Shown here in pieces: positions 1 to 8,673 of a stretch of DNA of 41,798 nucleotides (the stretch's first letter is position 1; each line of letters starts with the position of its first letter). The position numbers and the translations under genes are program-made. Location of the stretch: NCBI GenBank assembly GCA_029060285.1, contig JAIDUH010000007.1, forward strand, positions 1-41,798, read 5' to 3'. The notes beneath the pieces were generated by a model. It did not search any database. It was not told the DNA's origin and saw nothing but the letters and a program-made list of their open reading frames with translations. The stretch comes from Muribaculaceae bacterium (GTDB taxonomy: Bacteria > Bacteroidota > Bacteroidia > Bacteroidales > Muribaculaceae).

Positions 1-166
1 ATCGTGACTGATGAATGAAGCGGAAGATGCCGTAAAGATGGCGGAAGCTTGATAAAAAGAATTTATCCTTTCATATTGTTTTGATATTATTATATTCGTA
101 AATAAGTCGAAACAACTTCTATGTGAGAACTAACAAGATATTTGCTGAATAGTTATTCATTCTTTT

Positions 167-1741
167 TTATCTGGAGTGATCGTTTATGACCACGTCTTTT
201 ATCTCTACTGTCTGGTCAAGCACTTTGATATGTGGAGTGATAAGTAAGAAATACCCGTATCCCGGACAGAAGAATCTGTCTGTTCTGAAACGTGAAGGTA
301 CAATTTCTCCGTTTTCTGCAATGATACCGATTCTTTGGAAAGAGTCTACATCAAAATCTTCCGGAATCACAATCCATCCGTTGTAGAGCATTGCTCCGGG
401 TGTCATCTCGGAATTTCTGGAGCGTTCAGGAGAAAATCCTTTCATGGATGTGGGAAGTATCACCATATTATTATTCGGCGAGTAGTACATGCGCATGAAC
501 TCCTTTGGCACCTTCTCATGAAATTGCCTGATTGAAGTTTTGAAAAGCGTGATGTCAGCTTTCGGGTATGTAAGATCATAATAAAAAGTCCCGTCTGCCG
601 ACTCTTGATAGAGTGTTGTTACTTCAGCATACTCTTTACTGCATTCTCGTTGTCTGATGTCTGCAAATATAAGGTGAATCATAGAAAACCCTCCTGTGAT
701 AATTCCTACGATCCATTGAAATGCTACATGTGGGAGTCTTGCTTCCGGAGTAGAGGAAAGAATATATCCGCATCCCAATGCGCTGAAGAGCATTACCGGT
801 GCTCCTGTACGAGGACCGGTGTAATATTTAAAGAAAACACCTGCTGAGGCTATAGCCGCAAAGATAAAAAGAATCAAGGCCTTGGAAGAATATATATTTT
901 TTCTTCTTTGGCCGTTCGTCCCCATCCATAACAGGAAAATTACAAACGCAATAATAAACATCAATGCCGGACCGAGCTGCATCAAAGCCTCCTTATATGT
1001 GAATTTCATCAAGAAATTAGTCTCTCTCTCGCTCCTTTGCCAAAATACGGGGGAAAGAATTGTCATGCAAGTGCCGGCACATACTGATATCCATGCAATT
1101 ATTTGTTTTCTTGACAATTGTTTATGGTTAAGTAGAAGGCAGATGGTGATGGCAGCGCTTAGTGGAGCTCCAAACCCTTCGTGCATCCATCCGGCAATGA
1201 ACATCAACATGCATGCAAATCCAAATTGCATTCCTTCATATTTATCGACATTTAAATAGCAGTATATGGCAACTACTGCGGCTGCCGCCGCCCATAAGTA
1301 ATTGATGGCGTACGTGACGAGCGTCAAGTAGTCATACCAAGGGAAGGCAATTACAATCGTTGCATAAATCAGCCAGCTGACAATTGAGCCGAAGCGTGTG
1401 CCCGTGATGCGGCAAGAGATTGTTATTAAAATAAAAACCATAAGTCCGCTGATGATGCCGAATATCCATTTTGGAGCCAAATATAGAAATGGCAAGGAAA
1501 GGAAGTTACCGAGTCGTCCCGACTGAGTCTCCCATATCCAGGGTATTCTTTCGATCATGATTTGCCATAATCCTGGTCCCGCACTATGCCCTTTCATTGG
1601 AATCATGAACAAAAGATCATCAGCTCCCGGTGGAGTAAGGGAAATAAGCAGAGCGAAAAGAATACTGCTGATAATGGCAACGCAGGTGAAAAAGTGGTTC
1701 TGCGCGATATATTGTTTGCTATTAGAAGATTTTGATAACAT
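167..1741 (-). CDS. polytopic membrane protein (DUF6056-like / glycosyltransferase-like multi-TM protein)
   Basis: 524-aa ORF, many hydrophobic segments; no catalytic motif recognised with certainty. Confidence 0.7.
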   Translation of the reverse strand: MLSKSSNSKQYIAQNHFFTCVAIISSILFALLISLTPPGADDLLFMIPMKGHSAGPGLWQIMIERIPWIWETQSGRLGNFLSLPFLYLAPKWIFGIISGLMVFILITISCRITGTRFGSIVSWLIYATIVIAFPWYDYLTLVTYAINYLWAAAAAVVAIYCYLNVDKYEGMQFGFACMLMFIAGWMHEGFGAPLSAAITICLLLNHKQLSRKQIIAWISVCAGTCMTILSPVFWQRSERETNFLMKFTYKEALMQLGPALMFIIAFVIFLLWMGTNGQRRKNIYSSKALILFIFAAIASAGVFFKYYTGPRTGAPVMLFSALGCGYILSSTPEARLPHVAFQWIVGIITGGFSMIHLIFADIRQRECSKEYAEVTTLYQESADGTFYYDLTYPKADITLFKTSIRQFHEKVPKEFMRMYYSPNNNMVILPTSMKGFSPERSRNSEMTPGAMLYNGWIVIPEDFDVDSFQRIGIIAENGEIVPSRFRTDRFFCPGYGYFLLITPHIKVLDQTVEIKDVVINDHSR

Positions 1742-1792
1742 TTTTTGCCTGACTGATTATAGTCGACAAAAGTAATAATAATTTATGATTTG

Positions 1793-2866
1793 TCAAAGTG
1801 ATTTTTTCCTTTTTGTCGCAGCGATGTAGATCATCGAAAATATGCCTAATAATATTGTCATGACAGTCTGGGTGCTCCATGCCACTATTGAGAATGCGGC
1901 TGCATCCGTATGTCCTACTCCATATAGCATCAAGGCATACATGACTGCAATGTTCCATGGTCCGAGTCCTCCGTTGCTTGGGATTGCCATGCTGAACGAT
2001 CCGAATACAAATGCCACCAATCCCGGAAGCAAACCGTAGGCATATCCCGGGTGAGTCAGAAGGTCTCTTGTGAATGGAAATGCGAAGAATACAAGATATA
2101 TCTTAAGGAAGTAGCATACCCAGATGGCAATTGTCAGGAATAGGTAGGTCCATCTTCCTTCCATGGTGAATATTACCTTGAATCCTTGCCACATTCTTGA
2201 GATGCTCAAATTGATACCCTTGAAGAATTTTGAATCCTTATATTTCAGGTCACATAAAACAAAGATGATGGCGGCAATTCCGATTCCTGTCCATAATTCC
2301 CATTTCGAGAGTACGTCCTCGATATCGCGTCCGAATGAATACTGGTTGAAGAAATGTGTGAGAGCGGGATTGGCTACAATAAGAGCCAGTCCGAGTAGCA
2401 ACACTATCATTACAAAGTCTGAACTACGGTCTGCAAGATCGGTGCCAACTACGGTTGACAATTTGGCTTTTTCACGACGCACTACATAGACGCATCTCCA
2501 GGCCTCCCCAAGATAAGGCACAAGAAGATTGATGGCATATGCTGAAAAGATAGAGACACTTTCTGACGTCACAGACATTCTTGGTATTCCGGCAGCACGC
2601 AGCTGATAACCCCATCTTATTCCCCTTATGGAATAAGAAAGCATCGTCAGCAGCATTACGAGAAGCAGCCACCAGTAGTTGCAGTCATGCGATGTGATGC
2701 TCCACACCTTATGGAAATCGACCTTACGGGACATCCATATTATCATTACTGTGGAGATGCCTAATGGAACTATTATTTTAAATATCTTCTCGACAGTGTC
2801 TTTCCACTTTCCTTTTATATCGGCAGTATTCCCTGGCTTGTTTTCGGTAATGTCACTTTTTGTCAT
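1793..2866 (-). CDS. flippase-like / lysylphosphatidylglycerol synthase TM-region family (UPF0104) membrane protein
   Basis: 357-aa ORF; motifs such as IRGIRWGYQLRAAG, NLLVPYLGEAWRCVYV and PSNGGLGPWN typical of this family. Confidence 0.85.
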   Translation of the reverse strand: MTKSDITENKPGNTADIKGKWKDTVEKIFKIIVPLGISTVMIIWMSRKVDFHKVWSITSHDCNYWWLLLVMLLTMLSYSIRGIRWGYQLRAAGIPRMSVTSESVSIFSAYAINLLVPYLGEAWRCVYVVRREKAKLSTVVGTDLADRSSDFVMIVLLLGLALIVANPALTHFFNQYSFGRDIEDVLSKWELWTGIGIAAIIFVLCDLKYKDSKFFKGINLSISRMWQGFKVIFTMEGRWTYLFLTIAIWVCYFLKIYLVFFAFPFTRDLLTHPGYAYGLLPGLVAFVFGSFSMAIPSNGGLGPWNIAVMYALMLYGVGHTDAAAFSIVAWSTQTVMTILLGIFSMIYIAATKRKKSL

Positions 2867-2958
2867 AATCGGTCATTTTTTATTAAAACCGAATAACATA
2901 ACTATTAGTTTAAAATAAGCTGACTGATTATATAATTATACAGATTGACGATTTTACC

Positions 2959-3744
2959 TCAAATATCGTAAAAGCGATCCATCAGTTCCTTTCTGTAGGT
3001 CTTTGATATCTTGATTTCTGTTATGTTGTCGAGAGGTGGCAGAAGCATGCAGTCATTCCCGTTTATTATGCCTATGTAGCGCACATTCACTATAAAGTGT
3101 TTATGTGTCCTTACGAAATCAGGACCGAATCCGAGGATGGTTTCTGCTGTAGTCTGGCGTTTTAATATGATCCGCTTAAGGCTATAGAATACGCACTCCC
3201 ATATTTTTCTTTCGGAAAGATATCTGAAGTATACTATGTCTGCCGGATTGACAATTACCTTTGAGTTAGTTACAGATGTGATGGAAAGCAGTTTGGCTCC
3301 ATTCGTATTTGTAAGGCGACCGGAAGAGGTGTCCATTGGCTTGCTGTGTCCTTCTCCAAGGTCGTTTTGAAGGCTACGAAATCTTTTGATGATCACGTCA
3401 AGTTCAGAAGCTTCAAAAGGTTTAAGCAGGAAGTCGAAGACCCGGAGCGAGAGTGCATCATGGATATAGCGCTGATAGCACGTGTGGAACACTACCTTGG
3501 TGTTTTCCGGTAGCGTTGTGTCTTCATACCATGACAAGCCGTTTCCCTCGGTAAAATTCATATCTAAAAACAGCAGGTCAGGTTGGAGCTTGTCTATGAG
3601 CTCTTCTCCTTCTTGCAGAGTCTCTGCAATGGCGCAAAGCTCCACATCTTTACGATTGGAAAGTTCTTCCGACAGAAGTTTTATGCTCGGTAAGTCGTCA
3701 TCAATTATTATCGCTTTGATTTTTGATTTTTTATTATCGTTCAT
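2959..3744 (-). CDS. LytTR-family response regulator
   Basis: N-terminal receiver (IIDDDLPSIKLL, DLLFLDMNF, LLKPFEASEL) and C-terminal LytTR domain (FVRTHKHFIVNVRYI). Confidence 0.93.
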   Translation of the reverse strand: MNDNKKSKIKAIIIDDDLPSIKLLSEELSNRKDVELCAIAETLQEGEELIDKLQPDLLFLDMNFTEGNGLSWYEDTTLPENTKVVFHTCYQRYIHDALSLRVFDFLLKPFEASELDVIIKRFRSLQNDLGEGHSKPMDTSSGRLTNTNGAKLLSITSVTNSKVIVNPADIVYFRYLSERKIWECVFYSLKRIILKRQTTAETILGFGPDFVRTHKHFIVNVRYIGIINGNDCMLLPPLDNITEIKISKTYRKELMDRFYDI

Positions 3745-5789
3745 GGTTTGAGATTGTTTGGAATGATCATGGTGGCTAAATATCCTTTTTGTCCGTTATG
3801 CTCAGCATTTGTGTCCAAATGAAATGATGTCTGATCCCTATTGTGTTCGTTTATAAGTCGGATGGTTTCTAACAGCACTTTAAGTCCGGTTCCTCCCTTC
3901 TCGACATTGGCATGTTCTGTTCCGCAATTGTTGAAGACGCTTACTGAAATTTGGTTTTCACTCGTATTCCTCACAGATATAAGCAGCTTCCTTTCAGTTT
4001 CCGGGGCAAGTGTCGGGAAACCATGTTTGAAAGCATTCTCCACAAGTATCTGGAGTGTCATGGAAGGGAACATAAAGTCTTGATTTACTCCGTCTTCAAT
4101 GCTGCAACAATAGTCTAAGGTATCCCTGCCGTCGTCGCTGATCACCTTTATATAGTCATCCGTGAATTTCAGTTCCTCTGAGAAGGGAACGAGTATTTCC
4201 GAAGCGATGATTTGCTGCCGACGGATGAGATGTACTAATGCGTCCAGATGTGAAGGCTTGCCGCTCTTCTTGTTATAGAGCTCGTGGTTGAGGGCATTGT
4301 ATATGAAGTGAGGTGTCACGCGGCTTCTGAGATTTTCTTGTCTGAGGCTTATGATTTTTGTCATCATCTTCTGTTCGCGTTTACGCATGTTGGTGCGCCT
4401 TACCACATAAAATAGGATAAGTGCAATTATTATTGCAATTGCGATTGCGATTACTGCCATCAGCTTGTAGATGTTTGCTTGCTGGCGAGTGGCGCTCGCC
4501 TCAAGGTCCAGTATTCTGCGGTCGCGCTGATAACTGGCGTTAAGGGCTGATATCTGCTGCTTGAGTTTCTCTGATCTCAGGGAGTCGTTGAGATGGTCAT
4601 GCCTGCATCTTGTCACATATGCCATCCTGTTATTGCCGACGCTGTTATACAATTCTTCCAGGGCTTTTAGGCGCGCCAAGTGCTGTTCAAGCCTGAGGGT
4701 GTCGGCTTCAGGATGTATCTTTGCCAGATTGATGCCTTTTTCATATTCCCCTTTTGCCATAGCCACGCGCATCTGGAGAGTATGGACATAGGAGGTCACG
4801 ACAGGATTGGGTTGTTCTTCTGTGAAGAATCTTGCAGCTGAATCAAGAATTTCGGTGGCAATGCCGATTTCTCCAAGCCTGATATGCGAATCAGCGAGAT
4901 TGACATCTGTAAACATCTTTTCCCATCTTGTGCCGGGCACAGAGTCAAGCATTTTTCTAAGGCGGGTGAATATCTTATTGGCCTCCTCATAATCTTCTCT
5001 ATAGTAAAAGTCATTGCCATAACCGGTAAGTGTATTAAACTTATCATATTGGCTCATAGATTCAAGAATGCTCATTGACTTTTCCCACCAGACCTCGCTG
5101 TTGTCAAAGTCGCGCATATCGGTAAGCACGGAAGCAATGCCATTATACAGAGGTATGTAATGCACTGTTTCGAGTCCGATTGAGTCTGCGGCAGTGATTG
5201 CTCGATGGTAATAGAATGCCGCGCTGTCGAGAGCTGCAGACATTCTCAAGGCATTTGCATAATTGCTGTAAGCCTGGGGAAGGTCTTCCTTGATCCCTGA
5301 CATTTCCACATTATCGACAGCCTTGCGAAGATATAATGCGCTGGAATCAGGATTGAAGTAATACTGGTCATAATAAGCTCCATGAGTTTGATACGCCTTT
5401 GCAAGCAGTCGTGCTCTTTCTTTTGATAGCTTCTGGCGTTCAAGCCATATGATTGCCGAGTCGGAAGATGTCAGCACAAGCGGTGCGTTGCCTTGGTAAT
5501 AGGAATTGACTCCTTGTTGCACCATCGCCTCACACCAAAGTGCCGAGTCTTTTCTTGCGAGCGCCTCCTTTTTCAGAAGGTCTGTCATTTCAATGGCCAT
5601 TGATATGTTTCCCGCCCTCAGGGTGTCATTGATTTCGGCTATGACGGGAATCATCATAGATGAATCTCTCTCTTTTTTACATGAAGATATGTTAGCCAGC
5701 AAAATTGCCGACATAAACAATTGAATCCAGACAGGCTTATATATTGTGAATTTCATGGCAGATATTGATTCGTTACTTACAGATTGCAA
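3741..5789 (-). CDS. TPR-containing LytS-type sensor histidine kinase
   Basis: Lipoprotein-like N-terminus, TPR-like region, TM segment, His_kinase motif (RVTPHFIYNALN) and ATPase motif (LQILVENAFKHG); 4-nt overlap with the downstream response regulator. Confidence 0.92.
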   Translation of the reverse strand: MQSVSNESISAMKFTIYKPVWIQLFMSAILLANISSCKKERDSSMMIPVIAEINDTLRAGNISMAIEMTDLLKKEALARKDSALWCEAMVQQGVNSYYQGNAPLVLTSSDSAIIWLERQKLSKERARLLAKAYQTHGAYYDQYYFNPDSSALYLRKAVDNVEMSGIKEDLPQAYSNYANALRMSAALDSAAFYYHRAITAADSIGLETVHYIPLYNGIASVLTDMRDFDNSEVWWEKSMSILESMSQYDKFNTLTGYGNDFYYREDYEEANKIFTRLRKMLDSVPGTRWEKMFTDVNLADSHIRLGEIGIATEILDSAARFFTEEQPNPVVTSYVHTLQMRVAMAKGEYEKGINLAKIHPEADTLRLEQHLARLKALEELYNSVGNNRMAYVTRCRHDHLNDSLRSEKLKQQISALNASYQRDRRILDLEASATRQQANIYKLMAVIAIAIAIIIALILFYVVRRTNMRKREQKMMTKIISLRQENLRSRVTPHFIYNALNHELYNKKSGKPSHLDALVHLIRRQQIIASEILVPFSEELKFTDDYIKVISDDGRDTLDYCCSIEDGVNQDFMFPSMTLQILVENAFKHGFPTLAPETERKLLISVRNTSENQISVSVFNNCGTEHANVEKGGTGLKVLLETIRLINEHNRDQTSFHLDTNAEHNGQKGYLATMIIPNNLKP

Positions 5790-5953
5790 AATTAATCAAT
5801 TTTGTTGATTTTTTGAATGTTCCTGTCTTATATTTGAAGTCGTATTGATAAAAAAATTGTCGGTTCAGTTCCATTTTTAGTCATGTTGACGCCTGTTATT
5901 GGCTTTTTGGCTTAAAAATGAAATTTTAGAGGTTGGGTATTAGGAAATATTTT

Positions 5954-5963
5954 TATACCTTTG
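5954..5963 (+). promoter_or_regulatory. Bacteroidetes-type -7 element (TATACCTTTG) for candidate sRNA
   Basis: TAnnTTTG match (TACCTTTG) followed within ~135 nt by a rho-independent terminator. Confidence 0.45.
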
Positions 5964-5968
5964 CATGT

Positions 5969-6103
5969 CAAACGTAAGCAAAACGCATCTCAATCAAAAT
6001 GTACTTATTTGTTTCAACCCTAAGCTTATATGCACTTTATGAAATGCTTAGCTTGCTAATAAGGGAGTGACAGACAAACCATCTGTAGCTCCCTTTCTTA
6101 TTT
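5969..6103 (+). ncRNA. candidate small RNA (unnamed)
   Basis: Bounded by a -7-like TATACCTTTG and the terminator hairpin AAGGGAG-TGACAGA...TCTGTAG-CTCCCTTTCTTATTT; internal hairpin CTAAGC...GCTTAG; no long ORF. Confidence 0.45.
6060..6103 (+). terminator. rho-independent terminator
   Basis: Stem AAGGGAG/CTCCCTT followed by TTCTTATTT. Confidence 0.6.
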
Positions 6104-6175
6104 CCTTCGCCCATGCTTCCTGCATCAACTCTTGCACCTTGCAAAATAAAAAATCAAAAAAAACTGCAGAAATAT

Positions 6176-6206
6176 TTGCACAATACAAAAATAATTCTTA
6201 ACTTTG
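6176..6206 (+). promoter_or_regulatory. tRNA promoter, Bacteroidetes consensus TTTG-N19-TAACTTTG
   Basis: TTTG at 6176-6179, TAACTTTG at 6199-6206, ~18 nt upstream of the tRNA 5' end. Confidence 0.75.
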
Positions 6207-6223
6207 CACTCGCAAAACGCGCA

Positions 6224-6297
6224 GGTCCTATAGCTCAGTTGGTCAGAGCACCTGACTCATAATCAGGGAGTCCTTGGTTCAAGCCCAAGTGGGACCA
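6224..6297 (+). tRNA. tRNA with CAT anticodon (elongator Met or Ile2; not resolvable by eye)
   Basis: GGTCCTA...TGGGACC acceptor stem; anticodon arm CCTGA-CTCATAA-TCAGG; T-arm TTGGTTCAAGCCCAA; CCA not encoded. Confidence 0.93.
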
Positions 6298-6306
6298 CAA
6301 ATTAGA
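6255..6306 (+). repeat. att-like direct repeat, left copy (overlaps tRNA 3' half)
   Basis: actcataatcagggagtccttggttcaagcccaagtgggaccacaaattaga; matches 15792-15843 except for one base. Confidence 0.88.
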
Positions 6307-6420
6307 AATCAAGCAGTTTCGACTAATGTCGTAACTGCTTTCTTTTTTATCTTGAACACAAATCTGAACACAACTCCGCGCCAACTCTATTTTACCATGT
6401 CTTACTATGTCTTGTGTTCA
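6264..6420 (+). repeat. 157-bp imperfect direct repeat, left copy (tRNA 3' end + terminator + arm-like sites)
   Basis: Co-linear with 15904-16060 at a constant offset of 9640 bp, with scattered substitutions. Confidence 0.88.
6309..6351 (+). terminator. terminator downstream of the tRNA
   Basis: AAGCAGTTTCGAC-TAAT-GTCGTAACTGCTT followed by a T-rich tract. Confidence 0.7.
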
Positions 6421-6668
6421 TGGTACTAGGTTCAAAGAATAGCTTTAGTCTATCTCCAACATTCGTTCCATTTCATGAGCCATAATAGATTAAGATCAAA
6501 AAACTTTATTACTATCTGGAGTGTTCTTTTTAAGAATGATTACAGTCTATAATTCTATTGTAAAGTAACCTTTATGAGAGTCTTTAAAGTATTCTTAAAC
6601 TAATTTGCCTTTTGAATTATAGTGAAGAATCTAAATATTTACTAATTAAAGTTTTAATATATATTGAA

Positions 6669-6905
6669 ATGAAACATATTAGGGATGTTCTATCTCAAAA
6701 TCAAGAATTCTTTGCCTATGAATAAGGTTTTGATGCATCATATTCCTTTTATGCAGTCTTACCAATAGATAATAAGTGTAGATTTGTAGAGTATACAATA
6801 GCATACAAAAAGTTAGAAATTAGTAGTTTCATACTCTCAAAATCAGAAGCTATAGACATCTTGAAGAAATGTCAACGCATTGATAAAACCTATTTAAATA
6901 TTTAA
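6669..6905 (+). pseudogene. small ORF interrupted by one in-frame TAA (18 + 59 codons), unknown function
   Basis: MKHIRDVLSQNQEFFAYE*GFDASYSFYAVLPIDNKCRFVEYTIAYKKLEISSFILSKSEAIDILKKCQRIDKTYLNI*; not on the supplied ORF track. Confidence 0.45.
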
Positions 6906-6907
6906 AG

Positions 6908-7345
6908 TTGTTTGAGTCTATTTATTCACACATAGGATACACAGTAATCGCCTTGACAAATCTAATAATCTTAGATAAAGAATTAATCGATTTAGATTTC
7001 TCTGATGTTACGAAACTCGAATTTTATGTTAGCTCATACACTCCATATGACAGTAATAGAGTTTCAGAATCAAGAATTTCTTTTTCAAAAAGAGATGATT
7101 ATGTATTTATAGAACAAAACTACTATGATGGTTGTCCTGTGGAATGTGTGCCTGATTATCCCTTTTGGGAAGTAAAAATAAGTGTGAAAGGAATGTCGTT
7201 TGACAAACGTTATGCAACACCAATATCAGAAAAGACATATAATATTTTTGATGCAACCTTAGTTGATGGTATAGGAGTATGGATGGAATTATGCAGATCT
7301 ATAGATAGATCATATACAGATATAACGAAGAGTAAAAATGAATGA
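6908..7345 (+). CDS. hypothetical protein
   Basis: 145-aa ORF with TTG start, AT-rich; no family recognised. Confidence 0.55.
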   Translation: MFESIYSHIGYTVIALTNLIILDKELIDLDFSDVTKLEFYVSSYTPYDSNRVSESRISFSKRDDYVFIEQNYYDGCPVECVPDYPFWEVKISVKGMSFDKRYATPISEKTYNIFDATLVDGIGVWMELCRSIDRSYTDITKSKNE

Positions 7346-7704
7346 ATTTTATCAATATAATATTTATAACAGCATATATGGAAAGGATTTACACTTATAG
7401 TAACGAACAGCAACGAGATGCAGAAGAAATCAAGTTGGATATTGCTTCTGCTATAGAAAAACTTCCTGCTTTTGTAGAGTTAATGAAATTTATTTATGAG
7501 GGAAGTAAAGGATTGAATGTTGAAATCAAAGGAAAGAGTATTGATGATGCTTTCGATTGCATAATTGATCGGAATAAGGTCTTTATAAAAACAAGCAACT
7601 TGTCAAAGCAGGATAAAGAAAATGAGATAAATAGAATGGAATGCGAATTGAAATTAATGAAAGAAGCGTTTAAAGACTCTTTGAAACTAAAAATTAGCTA
7701 CTGA
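7342..7704 (+). CDS. hypothetical protein (start may be 7378)
   Basis: 120-aa ORF overlapping the previous ORF by ATGA; charged, helical-looking. Confidence 0.55.
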   Translation: MNFINIIFITAYMERIYTYSNEQQRDAEEIKLDIASAIEKLPAFVELMKFIYEGSKGLNVEIKGKSIDDAFDCIIDRNKVFIKTSNLSKQDKENEINRMECELKLMKEAFKDSLKLKISY

Positions 7705-7777
7705 TCATTAATGTTGTCTGGCACAAGCCGAATTTGCGATGCATTTATAAAAAATGGGCTTATTGAAATGTTATAAT

Positions 7778-8250
7778 TTAGGCATCGGGTTTGACGAGCT
7801 GGAAGATGAAAAAACTCCTGTCCCGGAACCTCTCATCTGCAACCAAAAGATCTTGACCATTGAGTTGAATGCCTCAGCAGAGGCGTTTGTGGTACGTCTT
7901 AGAAATAGTTCAGGATCATCGGGGCATGTTTGAAAGTCATGATGACCAACGTGAAGTTTGGATTGTCAAGAGCCGATACCTTTTCATATACTGGCTCATC
8001 AGTTTCATCACGGTTGTCCGTTTTGTTTTCCTATTGAAGAACCCACGCAGTTCCATTTCAAGTTCTTAGACCTGCCTGAGCATGGGATAGTACATGAAAA
8101 GAATGTTTACGCGGTGCTTGCGTATGTCATACCATTTGTTGCTGGCCATCATCGTCGCATGTTTACTTTTGGTCAGGATCTGGCGCAGGATCTCTCCTTT
8201 GAGTATGTCTTTGGTATCTGTGACATATCGCGGCGTTATCTTTGGAGATC
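7778..8250 (-). pseudogene. decayed ISL3/ISAon1-like transposase C-terminal part
   Basis: Minus-strand pieces in shifting frames: KDILKGEILRQILTKSKHATMMASNKWYDIRKHRVNILFMYYPMLRQ; RRTTNASAEAFNSMVKIF; FFIFQLVKPDA*. Confidence 0.6.
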
Positions 8251-8269
8251 AGCTGACGGCGGATATTAA

Positions 8270-8560
8270 TGCGGATCTTAGCGATAGCATTTATAGATAA
8301 GTCAACAGGTGCGAGCTGACGCCCTCTACGCAGAAGCCTACGCAGAAGTAGATGCATATATGCGGGCGCACTTTCTCATTGTACCGGTAGCTATAGGCCT
8401 TGTGCGAAGTTCGAGCTTGGAGTTGATGACCGGCGATAGAACCGACTCAATACGATCCATGATTGAAAAAATTCCACCAAAAGGTTTGAGTTTCTCGGAT
8501 TTTATTGCTATCTTTGCTACATCAAGTGAGATTTTTCGCTCTTTGGCTTTGCAACACAAA
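8270..8560 (-). pseudogene. decayed IS1380-family transposase N-terminal part
   Basis: Minus strand: KIAIKSEKLKPFGGIFSIMDRIESVLSPVINSKLELR, frameshift, then YSYRYNEKVRPHICIYFCVGFCVEGVSSHL. Confidence 0.65.
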
Positions 8561-8673
8561 GATAAGTAAAAAATCCGACATGGCAAAATACTGAGCAACT
8601 TATTGTTACTCAGCAACCTTATTGATATTTTACAAATTTAGTTGCGGATTTAAGGATATATATTTATAAACTC

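Noticed and set aside
186-1775. Plus-strand ORFs of 60-125 aa overlapping 167-1741
   Set aside because: Entirely antisense to a well-supported membrane protein gene; no independent coding evidence.
7869-8616. Plus-strand ORFs in 7869-8569 as novel genes
   Set aside because: They lie antisense to recognisable decayed transposase fragments on the minus strand.
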